Shown: one piece after another, positions 32,858 to 44,200 of the stretch | How positions within the stretch are numbered: position 1 is the first letter of the stretch | Layout: each line of letters opens with the position of its first letter | Origin: Cylicocyclus nassatus | Lineage: Eukaryota > Nematoda > Chromadorea > Rhabditida > Strongylidae | Direction: 5' to 3' | Assembly: GCA_958299035.1 (NCBI GenBank) | Contig: CATQJL010000223.1 | Location: 76,897,600-76,961,599 of the forward strand | Length of the DNA: 64,000 nucleotides | Program-made: the position numbers and the translations under genes | Notes under the pieces: generated by a model | Told to the model about the DNA's origin: nothing | Seen by the model: only the letters and a program-made list of their open reading frames with translations | The model's database searches: none

Positions 32858-33900
32858 GGCATGATGAAGAGATGTTATTGGCTCTGCTCGTTTATGCACT
32901 CATATGTAGCAGCTCACACTTGCTATATTGGTAGATTTTTGACAAATGGCTCCTAAATTTACCTTACAAAGTGGCAGATGAAGTTCTTTGGTGTCGCTTA
33001 TTTGGGCAAATTCTTTTGCAAAGCTCCAAAGGTTTGAGCGCTCTCGCAATCTGGAATTCAAATAATCCAGGAAATAGTGAAACACAAATGGCAACGGTAA
33101 CCCACTCATAATACATTTTGAATATGATAGTGTCTTTGATAAAATTGAGGCAATCTTTGAAAATCCAGTGGTCGATTTTCTTGTATAGCGGATTACGCTC
33201 AGGTGGAGTAGCAACGTACATCTGAAAAAGTAAAAATCAAATGAAAAGTGATAGAGGATGTCCGTTGCCCTTGCAAAACGCGGTGTCAAAAATACATCAC
33301 AAAACATCGAAACTTTTGAACTTTAGATTTTCTGACTGAACTTTGAATGCTTTGAATTTTAACTCGCATAAAGACACAAAGCATGTAGAGCTGTGGCAAT
33401 CGGAAACTTACTAATGTTACGTCTTCTTTCTTACAATAATCTTGGAGTCCTCCCGCGATCTTCATACCGTCTTGCATATCTATAAGCTCACTCGGTCCAA
33501 CGCTTTCCCAATAATAATAATCACGACACCATTTACCAGGAGAGACTCCCCATATATCCCAAAGAAAAGAAGAGACTGGAGTCTAAATTATGCTCATTAC
33601 TACCGAAGAAAAGTTTAGAGATTCCAACTTACAATGAGGGAAAAGTAGAGCAACATTTTGATTGGTGCGCTGCTGTTCACAACGCTATTAATACCAAACT
33701 TTGCGGACAGCCAAAGATCAAATACGACAATGGTGCTGACGCGTTTGCTTGAACGCTGTCAATGGGACGATTAGTGGTCATCTCGTTTGTCATGTGAAAT
33801 GTATTATAACTTGTGTAGTAACCTTTTCAACGTACTTGTATTCATTTTGTTACCGCGTGCACAGTTCATAATATTCCAGTTCTAAATAATGATGTCTGCC
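32858..33900. repeat. Duplicated segment carrying secreted-protein gene, copy 2
   Basis: Collinear with 3951-4993. Flanks and introns align readily by eye; the coding exons align only by cysteine and tryptophan positions and by the DTIIFKMY block. Confidence 0.7.
32900..33656 (-). CDS. Small secreted protein, four exons (paralogue of 4084-4788)
   Basis: Predicted host gene, about 153 residues. Exons on the minus strand: 33656-33633, 33582-33412, 33221-33106 and 33050-32900; introns of 50, 190 and 55 nt with the same positions and phases as the paralogue. The start MLLYFSLI is identical to the paralogue's inner start, but here the upstream in-frame ATG is GTG, so this ATG is the only choice. 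A signal peptide is inferred. Cysteines occur in GKWCRDYYYW, QDYCKK, KDCLNF and LPLCK, plus three in a longer tail. Exon 3 is 116 nt in both genes and both share DTIIFKMY; other mature residues differ greatly. A donor-like GTAAAT inside exon 4 leaves the tail uncertain. The family is unrecognised. Confidence 0.65.
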
Positions 33901-34084
33901 TTTCCGATCTCTGTCTATCTCTTTCTGCTTTTATACAAATTTTATAACTACGTATGTCCAAAAACTTCAGTCGTCTTCAAATTTCGAAATATGTGTAGAA
34001 GCTCAAACTTGAAGTACTCAACTAGTCAACAGACTAGTTACTGCCTGTCCTAACTCAGTGATTTTTACACAAAAAAGCAACATA

Positions 34085-34776
34085 CAAGGTGTCCCAAAAG
34101 TATGTATACACTGTTTGATCGTTGATATCTTTTTTCCATAAAAGTCTTTTGCTTAGTTCAATACCATTTTGTGGAGCTGGCTTCAACTTGAATTTACGGT
34201 ATGGAGAGAGTTCAACATCACTCTTTGTTACCGCATGATTACGGTAGGAACTTCGGGAAGGGTTTTGAGAATTGACGGCACTGTTTCGTCACAGAAAACA
34301 TACCAAACAATCCTCTCTTACACTGAGCTAATTGGAACCGCTAAAACTAAATATAAACTTTGCTCTTGACAAATGCTTCATTCACAAGCTATGTCAGGTA
34401 AACCGCAGTGACTGTTTTCACAATGTTCCCCAAAATTGTGATACACCATTTAAAAAACATTAAACACTCGTAAAAAGTTGAATAATGGAATCAGCATGCG
34501 CGAAAACCCTGATGCACCGCTTTGAAGAATTTTTGGAAATTTCATTCGAAACACGACTAATTCACAAGCATGCTGTAAGGTAAAAGCTTTTACAGTAATC
34601 TCACAGTAACGAGGAGTGATCGGTGATTCGCTCCAAACTATAAATTTAAGAGTTAAAGCCAGCTGCAAATTTTAGAAGCTCTGAAAAAATGGCAGTCAAG
34701 GTTAGGCAAAAGTCCTTTTGAGAAAAGGGATATCAACGACCAAACAGTGTATACATACTTCTTTTGGAGCATCCTG
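34085..34776. mobile_element. Tc1/mariner-like foldback MITE, 692 bp
   Basis: Ends CAAGGTGTCCCAAAAGTATG and the complement of CAGGATGCTCCAAAAGAAGT, continuing through ACAGTGT/CACTGTTTGATCG and GATATC; flanked by TA (34083-34084, 34777-34778). The inner arms also pair (GGAGAGAGTTCAACATCAC with GTGATCGGTGATTCGCTCC). No transposase. Confidence 0.75.
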
Positions 34777-34863
34777 TAATACGAACAATTTATCTCATTT
34801 AAGAACTGCACTATATTCTCTAAAACTCTTCTAAAGGTGCTTAAAACAATTCATACTTCTTAA

Positions 34864-35408
34864 CACGTTTCGGACCGCAAAATCGCGCGCTTTGAAAACA
34901 CGTTGAGTACACTTTCGGCCATTAGCCAACAAAAGGACCTTATTTCGCAAACTGTGTGCTGTATCTATAATCAGCTTATCAGATAAGTTCCATACTCGAC
35001 GTTCTGAGTGGATTCGAAATGTTTAAATTTTGTCGTTTGTGAAGGACTTCTGTGCTTCCCTGAAAGATAGGAACAAGAACTCAGTTTCTAATAGTATCCA
35101 AAAGTATCTATGTTGTAGGCGATACACATCAGTATTGAAACTACGGTTTTTCTCTTTGGTATCGAAGCAAAGGGAAGTTGCGACATCGCACCGTCGCTCG
35201 CGTTGCCGCACTTCGTTGCAACTGTTGTTGGATTTGTACTCATATCTCCTAAACAAATATCGGCGGCACAACTCTACAGAGTTATTCAAAAGTAGAAGCT
35301 TAGGCCTTTGACTTGATAGCCTTGGACTAGAACAAAACCTTCTGTAAACGTCAAAAAGATCCTTCAAAGCAGGGTGCTGCACCATGTGCAGCACCGGTCC
35401 GAAACGTG
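34864..35408. mobile_element. piggyBac-like MITE with TTAA target, 545 bp
   Basis: Perfect 14 bp terminal inverted repeats CACGTTTCGGACCG (34864-34877, 35395-35408) flanked by TTAA on both sides (34860-34863, 35409-35412). A perfect 9+3+9 hairpin (35374-35394, GTGCTGCAC arms) abuts the right terminus, recalling the subterminal repeats of piggyBac elements. A 130-codon antisense frame runs across the element and out past its end but shows no transposase motif. Confidence 0.8.
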
Positions 35409-35424
35409 TTAACATGCAGTCGTA

Positions 35425-38309
35425 ATGAAATTATTACCTTCTTCAACCGATTTCATAATGGAGAGAAGGCGCCATAGTTTTACCATTAGTGTGCGCTCCA
35501 ACACAATTCTGCGCAAGTCCTCAAAAGCTAAGGAACTTTTCCTCTACCTAAGTATCAAATTTTTCTCAGTCCACAGTGTACAAACAACAATCAGACATTG
35601 TGCGTACCCGCAAGGGGGAGTAATATGGTTGTAAGGTAATCTTCATATTTCAAACATGAAAAAGGCTTTTCTTTCTTTCTTACTTGAACAGTCTGGTATG
35701 TCAAAACGCAATCCTTATCGCCCAGGCTGGGCGCAAGGTGGCTCTAACAGCTTCTTGTGGACTGAAAGAGAGAAAAAAGAAAATTAGAACAGAACGTTGA
35801 AGAACGCTTTGAAAAACTGCAAAGAGACTAAGATGTTTGTTGGTACTATAAGTTCTCTTTTCTTGTATCCTGGGCATTTCAGCTTACAATTTGAATGTTC
35901 ACTGTTTATGATTTGTCATTATTCTTTTTATTATTGAACAATGTTTTTTTGAATAATTTTTATCACGTTCAATAATGTTATTTCAAACGCCTATTGTTTA
36001 GTTCTCTTAACGGTATGCTGTGTTCGCGGGCACCACCAAAGCAGCATTGCAGCCACCACTGACGAAAACTTCGGGGGGGGGGGGGGGGAAGGGTAAACCA
36101 AACGAGAGTTAGGGGTTTGAGTCTATCCAAGAACAAGTTAGAGTTTGGGATGTACTTAAATTTATATACAAAGTATGAAAAAATCTAGTGAAGAGAGCAT
36201 TTAGGTCTGAGCCATTTCAGATGCCTCTCCAGAGCCATGAGCTACTTAATTACGATACAAGTTTGCCACGCTCTGTTTACGTGTCCGTCTCTTATATTTC
36301 ATAATTCCATCACATTGCGCATCCACCACCAAAATTAGTGGCTATCATTCATTTCGTCTTCGTTGCGAAGAAGCCTTTTGCTTACCTTAGGGACAGTTGG
36401 ATCTGTGCGCTTGCACGGAAAGCATACGGCGTCGGGAAGTTGTTAATCGGAGAGGGATCGGTAAGAAAAATGCGTCTCCCGAAGATGAGGAGGTAGCATA
36501 AAAAAGGTGATTGTTGGGAGTAATATGTATGAGTATGGCTCACGTGTCAATAGCGGGATAAGTTTTATTTGCAAGGGGGAGGACTGTAAAAACTGTGTTA
36601 GGGGGCATGGAGCTGGGGTCTACTCGGTCTCCTCGAAGCATTTTACTCGGTCAGTTTCATATGTTAGGTTGCCTCATAATCAATGCGTGTTTTCTACATT
36701 TTTTTGCATTTTGAAAAAAAAATCGAGACAATTTTTCGAAACCGTCCTCCTGAGCGCAATAAAAACTCAAACAAGTTCGCAAGAGGTGTGGCACACAACC
36801 GCCGATACGACCCTTCCCCCTTTTCTTGAATTCTGTTTCAATACCCCCCTCCCCAGTAGTATCGTTTGCCTACTGTAGTCATGACATGAAGGCCCTACCT
36901 AGCATAATTAATAACATATCTGTAAAAATTATGTCAAATAAACACTGTGGGCCAAGTTTTAGCGAATTCTGGGGATTCCCAATATTAGGCCGCCGAAGTG
37001 AAGTGATCATTTTCAAACATGGATGACTAACTTTCAGAAAATGAATTAGCTTCGCTTTTGTAATAAGTACAAAGCACCACTCTCTATTTGCCCAATTGAG
37101 AGCCAGCCAAAATCTCGCTTGTCTTATTTTTTGCTTACAGTGGCTGTGCTTCCAGCAACTATTGCTCAAAAGAAAGAAGACGAATCCAGCTCTATTTGTT
37201 TCTACAAAAACTTCGAGAATTTGGCTATCAAACTGCACTTTTGTTCGCTAACATTCTCTTTGGAGGTAGGTTAGTGTGGTATGGCACGACCCCAAAAAAG
37301 CGGTGGCTGCCACACGTTTTAGAAGCTGTGCCCACTCCATTACTAGCCTTGAGAACATTCAAATACCTGCGTTATTTATATCATTGCCACTTCTAGACCT
37401 TCTTCTTTACACAATAAGAATTTCATTCAAATTAGTTTCTTCTAGGGAAAGATACAGTTTTTTCGTACCTATGCAAAAGCAAAGTACAACGAAAAATCTA
37501 AAAAGTTCATTAAGATAAATTGGTCGCTTTCAGCAAATATTCAATAAGATCTTTTTTTCTGAAATGTTTCAGCAGTAAATTCTTGGAAAGATTATAAAAG
37601 AAGGCTCAAAGCACCTGGCTGCCGCTTGTTTGGGCGCATAGTGTCAAGAAATTTAACATGTCAACTACAATTTTCAACAGTTTTACCACGAATTTGCTTA
37701 GCCCACCTACGATAAGTTCAATTTCTTTTTTTCAGCAATAACTTCATTTTCATTCAACAATTTTGAAAATAAACATTTACGTGATAAGAATGACATACTG
37801 CGTTTACCAAACAAATTAATTGCTCAAAAAAGAAGTGGGCAATTGTTTCATGATCTAGGCGGCGAAACAAGCGGCTTTGGTTTTTTGGCTTCCTTACAAA
37901 ACCGATGAACAGCTTTGAAAAACGCCTATATCACCGGAATGATTCTAAAAAATGTCGAACTGAGCTCAAACGTGCTGTTATCCTGACGCGTGACAGGACA
38001 TAGTTCTAAGCATTCTGAAAAAATTGGCAGACAGAAAGACAATACTTGAATTTATGGAATCATTTTTTTCAAAGATCTTGTTTCTCGAGAACTCTTTAAA
38101 AATACGCTCAGATGACAGAAAGTGCTAAAACCGTTATTCTTTAGTCCGAGTTAGATTGACTCAGAAGTCTGCTTGCACCTTTTTAGAAATCTAACTTTCT
38201 CGTATATTTATGGAATTTCATGAAAGTTCTTTTGAAGCAAACATAATGCGCTTTATAGCAAAGTGATGTAAAAAGATTTCAAAAACTCATTTGTTCTCAT
38301 CAGCAACAT
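35425..38309. other. No confident gene; two possible exons on the minus strand
   Basis: A minus-strand segment ending at about 36387 with a GTAAGC donor reads IFLTDPSPINNFPTPYAFRA. The next strong acceptor (TTTTTTCTCTCTTTCAG, near 35761) opens a frame reading PQEAVRATLRPAWAIRIAF and a stop, and the phases agree. Against this, the plus strand of the first segment also has an acceptor and a donor. A 16 G run lies at 36073-36088. The rest appears non-coding. Confidence 0.25.
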
Positions 38310-38600
38310 GCTTAGCACTGTTGTGTTAGATGTTCAGTACAACTTTGGAAGGTCTTCGTTAACTTCGGAGAAAGAAAAATGACTTTAAAGAAAAGCGCCG
38401 GGGATCATCAGGGATCATACAAAAGCTGGAAAACGGTTCGTACACCTTCTCGCTCTTCTTCAACATGTTCGTAGTGAAGGATAGTAGGAATACTTACGGA
38501 TAGGTACACAAAGTGAAATCCAGGTATCTGGAGTTTCGAAATATAAAGCTTTCTTTTGAGCTGCGATCCCCTCCCCGCGGAGATGTTAGTGGATGCGGCC
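38310..38600 (+). repeat. Interspersed repeat family A, copy 4
   Basis: GATCATCAGGGATCATACAA, CTTCTCGCTCTTC, GGATAGGTACACA and GTGAAATCCAGGTATCTGGA match 3624-3910 most closely of the family. Confidence 0.55.
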
Positions 38601-40053
38601 CTTAATTTGATAAGCCTTGTAGCCTGTTTCAAAATTTTCATATTTTGAAACAAAAATCGCTCCTTTACTTTGCAAGGTCAGTACTAGTGATAACCGTGTT
38701 TTGAAACTTCATTAATCTTAAGATTTTGCAGTGTTTGGTGCAATAACAGGTTTACGCGTTTTTTCAGAACTCTAGACTTTTGGAGCATTATTTGCCAAAA
38801 TCCTGACAATGTAGTTAAGAAAAATTGCTTCAGTTGGCAAAAGGTTTGTCCTGCCTGCTGATTATTGAAAGTTTCCTCAAAAGTCTCACCTAGAAATTTT
38901 GAAAATTAGCGAAAGGGGACGTGGTGAAAACGAAGTTACAATTTCCAGCAATTATCTCAGCACTCTTTTAACGTTTCACAGAGGACACTGCGAAGATTTC
39001 CTTAACTGGACATTTTCCTTGTCCACGACTACTACATTTTGGCAGCTTAATGCAGTAAATGCAGAAAATAGCTACGTTTTAAACACAAGGTAACTCAAAA
39101 TCGGACAGAACTTCCAGAACAGCCTAGTAACTACCAGCCGAGCTGATAGGCACTTAGATTCAGAGATGAGTTCATGTTTGGGCCAAACAATTGATGAAGG
39201 GTTTGCGACATTCACATGCTCGAAACATGAGCCGCTGATCTTACTATTTAAAACTGGAATAAAATCAGAGAAGCTGTCCAGCTAAACCACCAGTCGCGAT
39301 ATCATGCTATAGGATTTCGCTAAACGGAAAGATTCAGAGTAGGGGTCATTGTAATTACTGTTAGTTTGTTTTCTGAACCCAGGTTTTTATGTTAGCGGTG
39401 CTTTGCGTTCTGCCTCAAAATATACGTTAAAGCAAAGCAAGTACAAGCAATGACCATCAGCCGATTAGCTTTTTTCGCCAAGTAAATTATATATGAGAAG
39501 GTCGGCATAATTGCGTGCGCGAAGGAGGGCTCATAGTGACTCCCGAAAGTTTCTGGCCAGAAGAATGCGAATTTTTTTTTGCTGTAATATGATCTCTGAT
39601 ATAAGGCTACTAAATGATGGCTGCGTGTGTCCGCCTATCATTAATAGAGAGCACTAGTATGTCAAATTAGATTTTGAAGAAAATTTTTTGGAGACCTCCA
39701 AATTTTTCTCCCTCGCTTGCCCTTTTTATGTATCTACATTATGGTTAATAGAAAAAAAACTCGCTCAATCAAAAATAAGAATGCTCAGAATGCTGATTCT
39801 GAAAAACTTTTTAACGATCAGAAAATCTGCAAATCGGACAGACTTTTGGAATTTTTGATAGAAACCAACGAAAACCCAATACTTACATCCAGTACAGGCT
39901 AGGTATGCTAGGAAGTTTTGGTTTTGGACAATTTTGCGTCGAATTGCTTTCGTAGAATAAAAAGTTTTTTACAAGCTTTTTGAAAGTCGCTTTTTTCTAG
40001 GCTACTTTCGAATCACCCTGTAGTTTGAAAGCTGTGTGATGCACGGTAAAGTA
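38601..40053. other. No gene seen; orphan MITE end at 39105-39132
   Basis: AATCGGACAGAACTTCCAG ... CAGCCTA matches the right end of the MITE at 40057-40974, but no matching left end was found. Otherwise non-coding AT-rich DNA. Confidence 0.4.
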
Positions 40054-40056
40054 CTA

Positions 40057-40974
40057 GGCTGTTGCATAAGTTCTGTCCGATTTTTTTGCCTCATGTTTGA
40101 AGCAGCTGTTCTAAGAGAATTTCATCTCTAATTCGATACGGTTGGTATCATTGAAAAGTGCTTTCCTTGCGCTTTCTAACGCATACCAGAATTCAATAAA
40201 ATTCTTAGTGTACGGAGATCACAGGCCTAAAATCTCTAAGTGGCCGAGGTACGTTCTATCCCTAGAAATATGTCCTTGCGAGGATATCTCCACAATGCGC
40301 CCTTCAAGTCAGGTTCTTTCATTGGCTTCGGAATAAGGGTTTGGAATGCTAGTATATGCAGAAGTTCGGTCCCATGAAGAATACGTCTTGCTAGTGAAAT
40401 TTATCCTCGAACATAAATCTTTGGTATAGATGTTTTACAAGCAATAACTTTCTGCGAATAGAAGTAATCAACAAGCTCAAAGTTGGAGGTGCTAGGGCAA
40501 AGCAAGAGCTAACAGGGCCCATCCACCAATTCCTTTTCGGCGCTCACGTCAGTTGTAAAACGTTCGTAGTTCATAAATAGGCATGCACACATGTGCTGAA
40601 GCGAGGTCAAAAAGTGGCTAATTTTTTGTTCGGTCAAGAAAATCTCTCGGCAGCGCAAACCCTATGGGCTCTTTTATGTTGCATAATAATCTACGAAAAT
40701 TTCTCTATCCATCCATTATTAGAAAAGATGCCTATCAATTTTCATAAGGGAGCGTTACCATGTCAAAAAAGACAGATTCGGAGAAAAACGCTGCGAAGTT
40801 TTTGCATTCTTGGTTCTTCCTTAACAAAGATTTGCGCAGATCTCAATATGCATTTTTTAGCCAAGGGACTGCTCAACACATAGAAACTAAGACCTTGGAA
40901 AAAAGTTGACTCTGAAAGAAGTTATGACATTTTAAACTCAAAAATTCAAATCGGACAGAACTTATGCAACAGCC
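40057..40974. mobile_element. TA-flanked MITE (GGCTGTTGC ends), 918 bp
   Basis: Perfect inverted ends GGCTGTTGCATAAGTTCTG and beyond, flanked by TA (40055-40056, 40975-40976). Related orphan ends lie at 20785 and 39105. A 96-codon plus frame inside shows no transposase motif. Confidence 0.8.
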
Positions 40975-41289
40975 TAGTAATGCTGGAGTAGGAATAACTC
41001 GTGAGAGTATGTTAATAGTTAATAGTTCCTACTCATGCTAGAGTAGGAGTAACTCGTTAATAGTATTACTTCTATTATTCTCCAATATAATACCTGTAAT
41101 TGAATCCTGGTAAAATCACTATTTCGTGACTCTAAATTTTTGAATTCTATTGAAATTATGTAACTAGATTTTGAGAAAATTATCTGTCTACAACTGCTGT
41201 AACATATCACTCAAAACTAACTACTGCTGACTACTACTACTGTAACATCCTGCCGTTTCGTATACGATTTTCTTTTGCATTAAATAAAA

Positions 41290-44200
41290 CGACCTGCAAG
41301 AAGTTAGGGGAGGGGGGGTAAGAAATGACCTTAGTGACAAAAACATTTCCAAAGCTTCAAGTGAGATCAAAAGCTAACAAATCTAGACTTATCTCCATCA
41401 TGTCAACCGTGGTAAACAACATTCCATTTACTGCAAAAGTAGATTGTTGATTCAATATAAATATGAAAATAAACGAAACATTGGTAAAAGCGCTGTCATT
41501 GGAACGGTCATGGTGGCTCAAACATAGATAACATTTTCAGTGACTACTTTTGTGCGATGCACTTCGACAATACGATGTGCTTGAACATTGAGTTTTTTTC
41601 CATTACAATTTCAAATACGCCTGTGAATGGAAAGCAGCAAACTGTGTCGACGTAATCGTTCTCACATGGCAAACCAATGCATCAGACGACCAGCGTCACT
41701 TGACTGAACATTGTGAAAATATTATAAAGGGAACATTTCCAACAACTGATGACCACTTGTTCTTTTGTGCCTCACAAGGAAATCATTACAACAAGTCTTG
41801 GAGGACTGTCACTGCCACAGCGCGCACGCCGCGCTCGAATTTTATTCCAAACAAAACTCCGGTGCTAAAGTGGCACGGAGAAGGGAGGGGGGGGGGGGAG
41901 GAGTGAAGGCAGATACGTGATTCGATGCCTCAAGACATCGCAAAAGGAGTGCTGGATCATGTTTCAATAACGTCGCCCGACATTGCTTCGCGAAAAATTG
42001 GCGCTGATCGTACCTCGTTCCCGTCTTTTCAGACATTCGCAGTTGATTCAACCGCAGAAGAAAGTTATGTCGCGACAGAATGACTGCCAAACTCAACCAA
42101 AGCTCCCGCGAAAAATTCCGGATACGGTTATTTTGATCGGGAAGTCACTGGCGCGAGACAGGTAATTCTCTCGCATTTTAGCAGACTGGAAGAAAATATG
42201 AGCTTGAAGGCAGCTTTTAGGCAAAGCTTACATATGGGGATCTTAGGTGGAAAATAATTCTGAGGCCCTTAACTAAGACACTGCCCAAGCGGCACAGATG
42301 GTATTCTATTGCCACCAGCCGCTTGGAGTGTATTAGTAAGGGCTCCAAGAAATTACTTTCCAAGTAAGACCCTCATACGTCCAAATTTGCCTGAACGCTG
42401 CCTTTGATCAACTCAGTGATGTTGTGCTACCTAATTACGGCACAACTTGCGCTCATCAATGTCTTTTGAGAACTCTGTGAAATGCGTTTGTAATCATGTT
42501 CTCGAGCTCATACTACTTGATAGTATTCAAAAGGATGTCTGCTGAAAACTTTATAGCATTTGTACGCAATGAAATAAGCGGCATTAATTCTTTGAGTTGT
42601 GTAGAAGTGTAAAAAAAACAAAACGCATGAGTAGAGAGCAAAGCTGTGAATTGATGCATTCGTTCTGGTGAGCATGATGCTAATGAGACAATGTTCAGTT
42701 AAAACTTCAGGAGGAAAAGCTGACTTGCGACAAAATCTTAATCTTCAGATTTTTTTTCGATTTCATCTTCGTCGTCTTCTCTCCTGATGTGGACCGCATC
42801 GGGGTCGATTGTAGTTGTGCAATTGCTTTTCCTGAAATATGGTGTCATTTTGGACCTGATGTGGATAGGATGAACGTACGATACCGTCTGTGAAATGCGT
42901 TCGTTTTGGGCTTGAACTTATAAGCGCGCACGTCTCCCCTTAATTGGAAATATATGTGCATATAGAAATATGTATTTATTAGAAGACTAGATAAAAACCT
43001 ACAATGCCTTTTTTAATTGCTACTCGGGTTATTCCACTCTTCTGCTTGGCACTGCTGCTTCTTTAATTTGAAGTTGTTTTCTTAGAGAAGATACCATATA
43101 TCTATATTTTGCCATGTTAGCATTCTCGATGTTGTGGGTTATTGCTGTTCCCGAGAAAACTGGAGCGAAGAACGCAAAATACACTTGTGCGTGACCTTGA
43201 AAATTAAGCATTAGGGCAACGTTGATTGCAAAAGTATGCAACTCTTTACGCTTAATAAAGTTCGTTGTGGTGTAAAGAAATACATCGCCTCAGTACTTGT
43301 AACGAGAATGATGAAAGCTTTCCCTTGCTTTTAATTTCGGGTGCATTCTGCGTTCTTAGTTGTTTTCCCTCTTACTTTGTATGTCTCTGCTCATCTTCTT
43401 ATCAGTTTGCTTTTGATCTTACTAGGGAATGGTCAGAAATCGAAGTGGCCAATTCAAGCAAGCAGCATACCATTAGTTGCAGTATAAAAAGATGACTTCA
43501 AATCTGTCTTCCTTATCTGCAGAGCACTTTTGTCGACGAAATTGTAAGCCTCTAAAGGCCATTATTTTGGCAAGAAATAATGCATGTGAAGAACGAACTT
43601 GGCCGTACAAAGCCATTCTCGGCTCAGTGTTTGGAGCAAATCATGCAACTAGGTCACTTCATATAGTCCGTACCTAGAGATGAACTAAAAGAGCAATGAT
43701 GTGCCTCATTTCGCAATTTTTGTGTACGATTTTTTGCAGTAAAGCAGCTCACACCTACAAAGGCGCTGTGCCGATATGGAAGACAGATTTGAAATCAGCG
43801 TTTCATGCTGCATCAAATGGTGCGCAGCTTTGATGGATTGGCCACTTCGACTTCTGACTATACCCTTGTTAGAATGTTTTCTTCTACTGCAGTTTATGTG
43901 AGTAACATATCAATTTAGACTGCTGTGAATATCCTGTTTTTGTTTCTCAATTGCAAAAAAAATGAATTTGCACAGTTAACAGCAATATCACGCATGTACG
44001 CAGCCTCTTGCTGCATTAAATGTTGGCACTTAAATCGCTTCTGCTTTTTGCCTGCATTAATGCAAAGCCGAAATTCGAGAACCTTACATGGCCATGGGAA
44101 GTTCCAGAAGGCAAGCCTGAAGATTTCTGTGCCTGAAAATGTCGCAATAACTCAATGGTGTGTGGATCTTCAATGGCCTGATTAGGAGTTTCCCCGCCTC

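Noticed and set aside
35023..35415. 130-codon minus-strand frame over the piggyBac-like MITE
   Set aside because: It runs through a terminal inverted repeat and shows no transposase motifs; likely a chance open frame.
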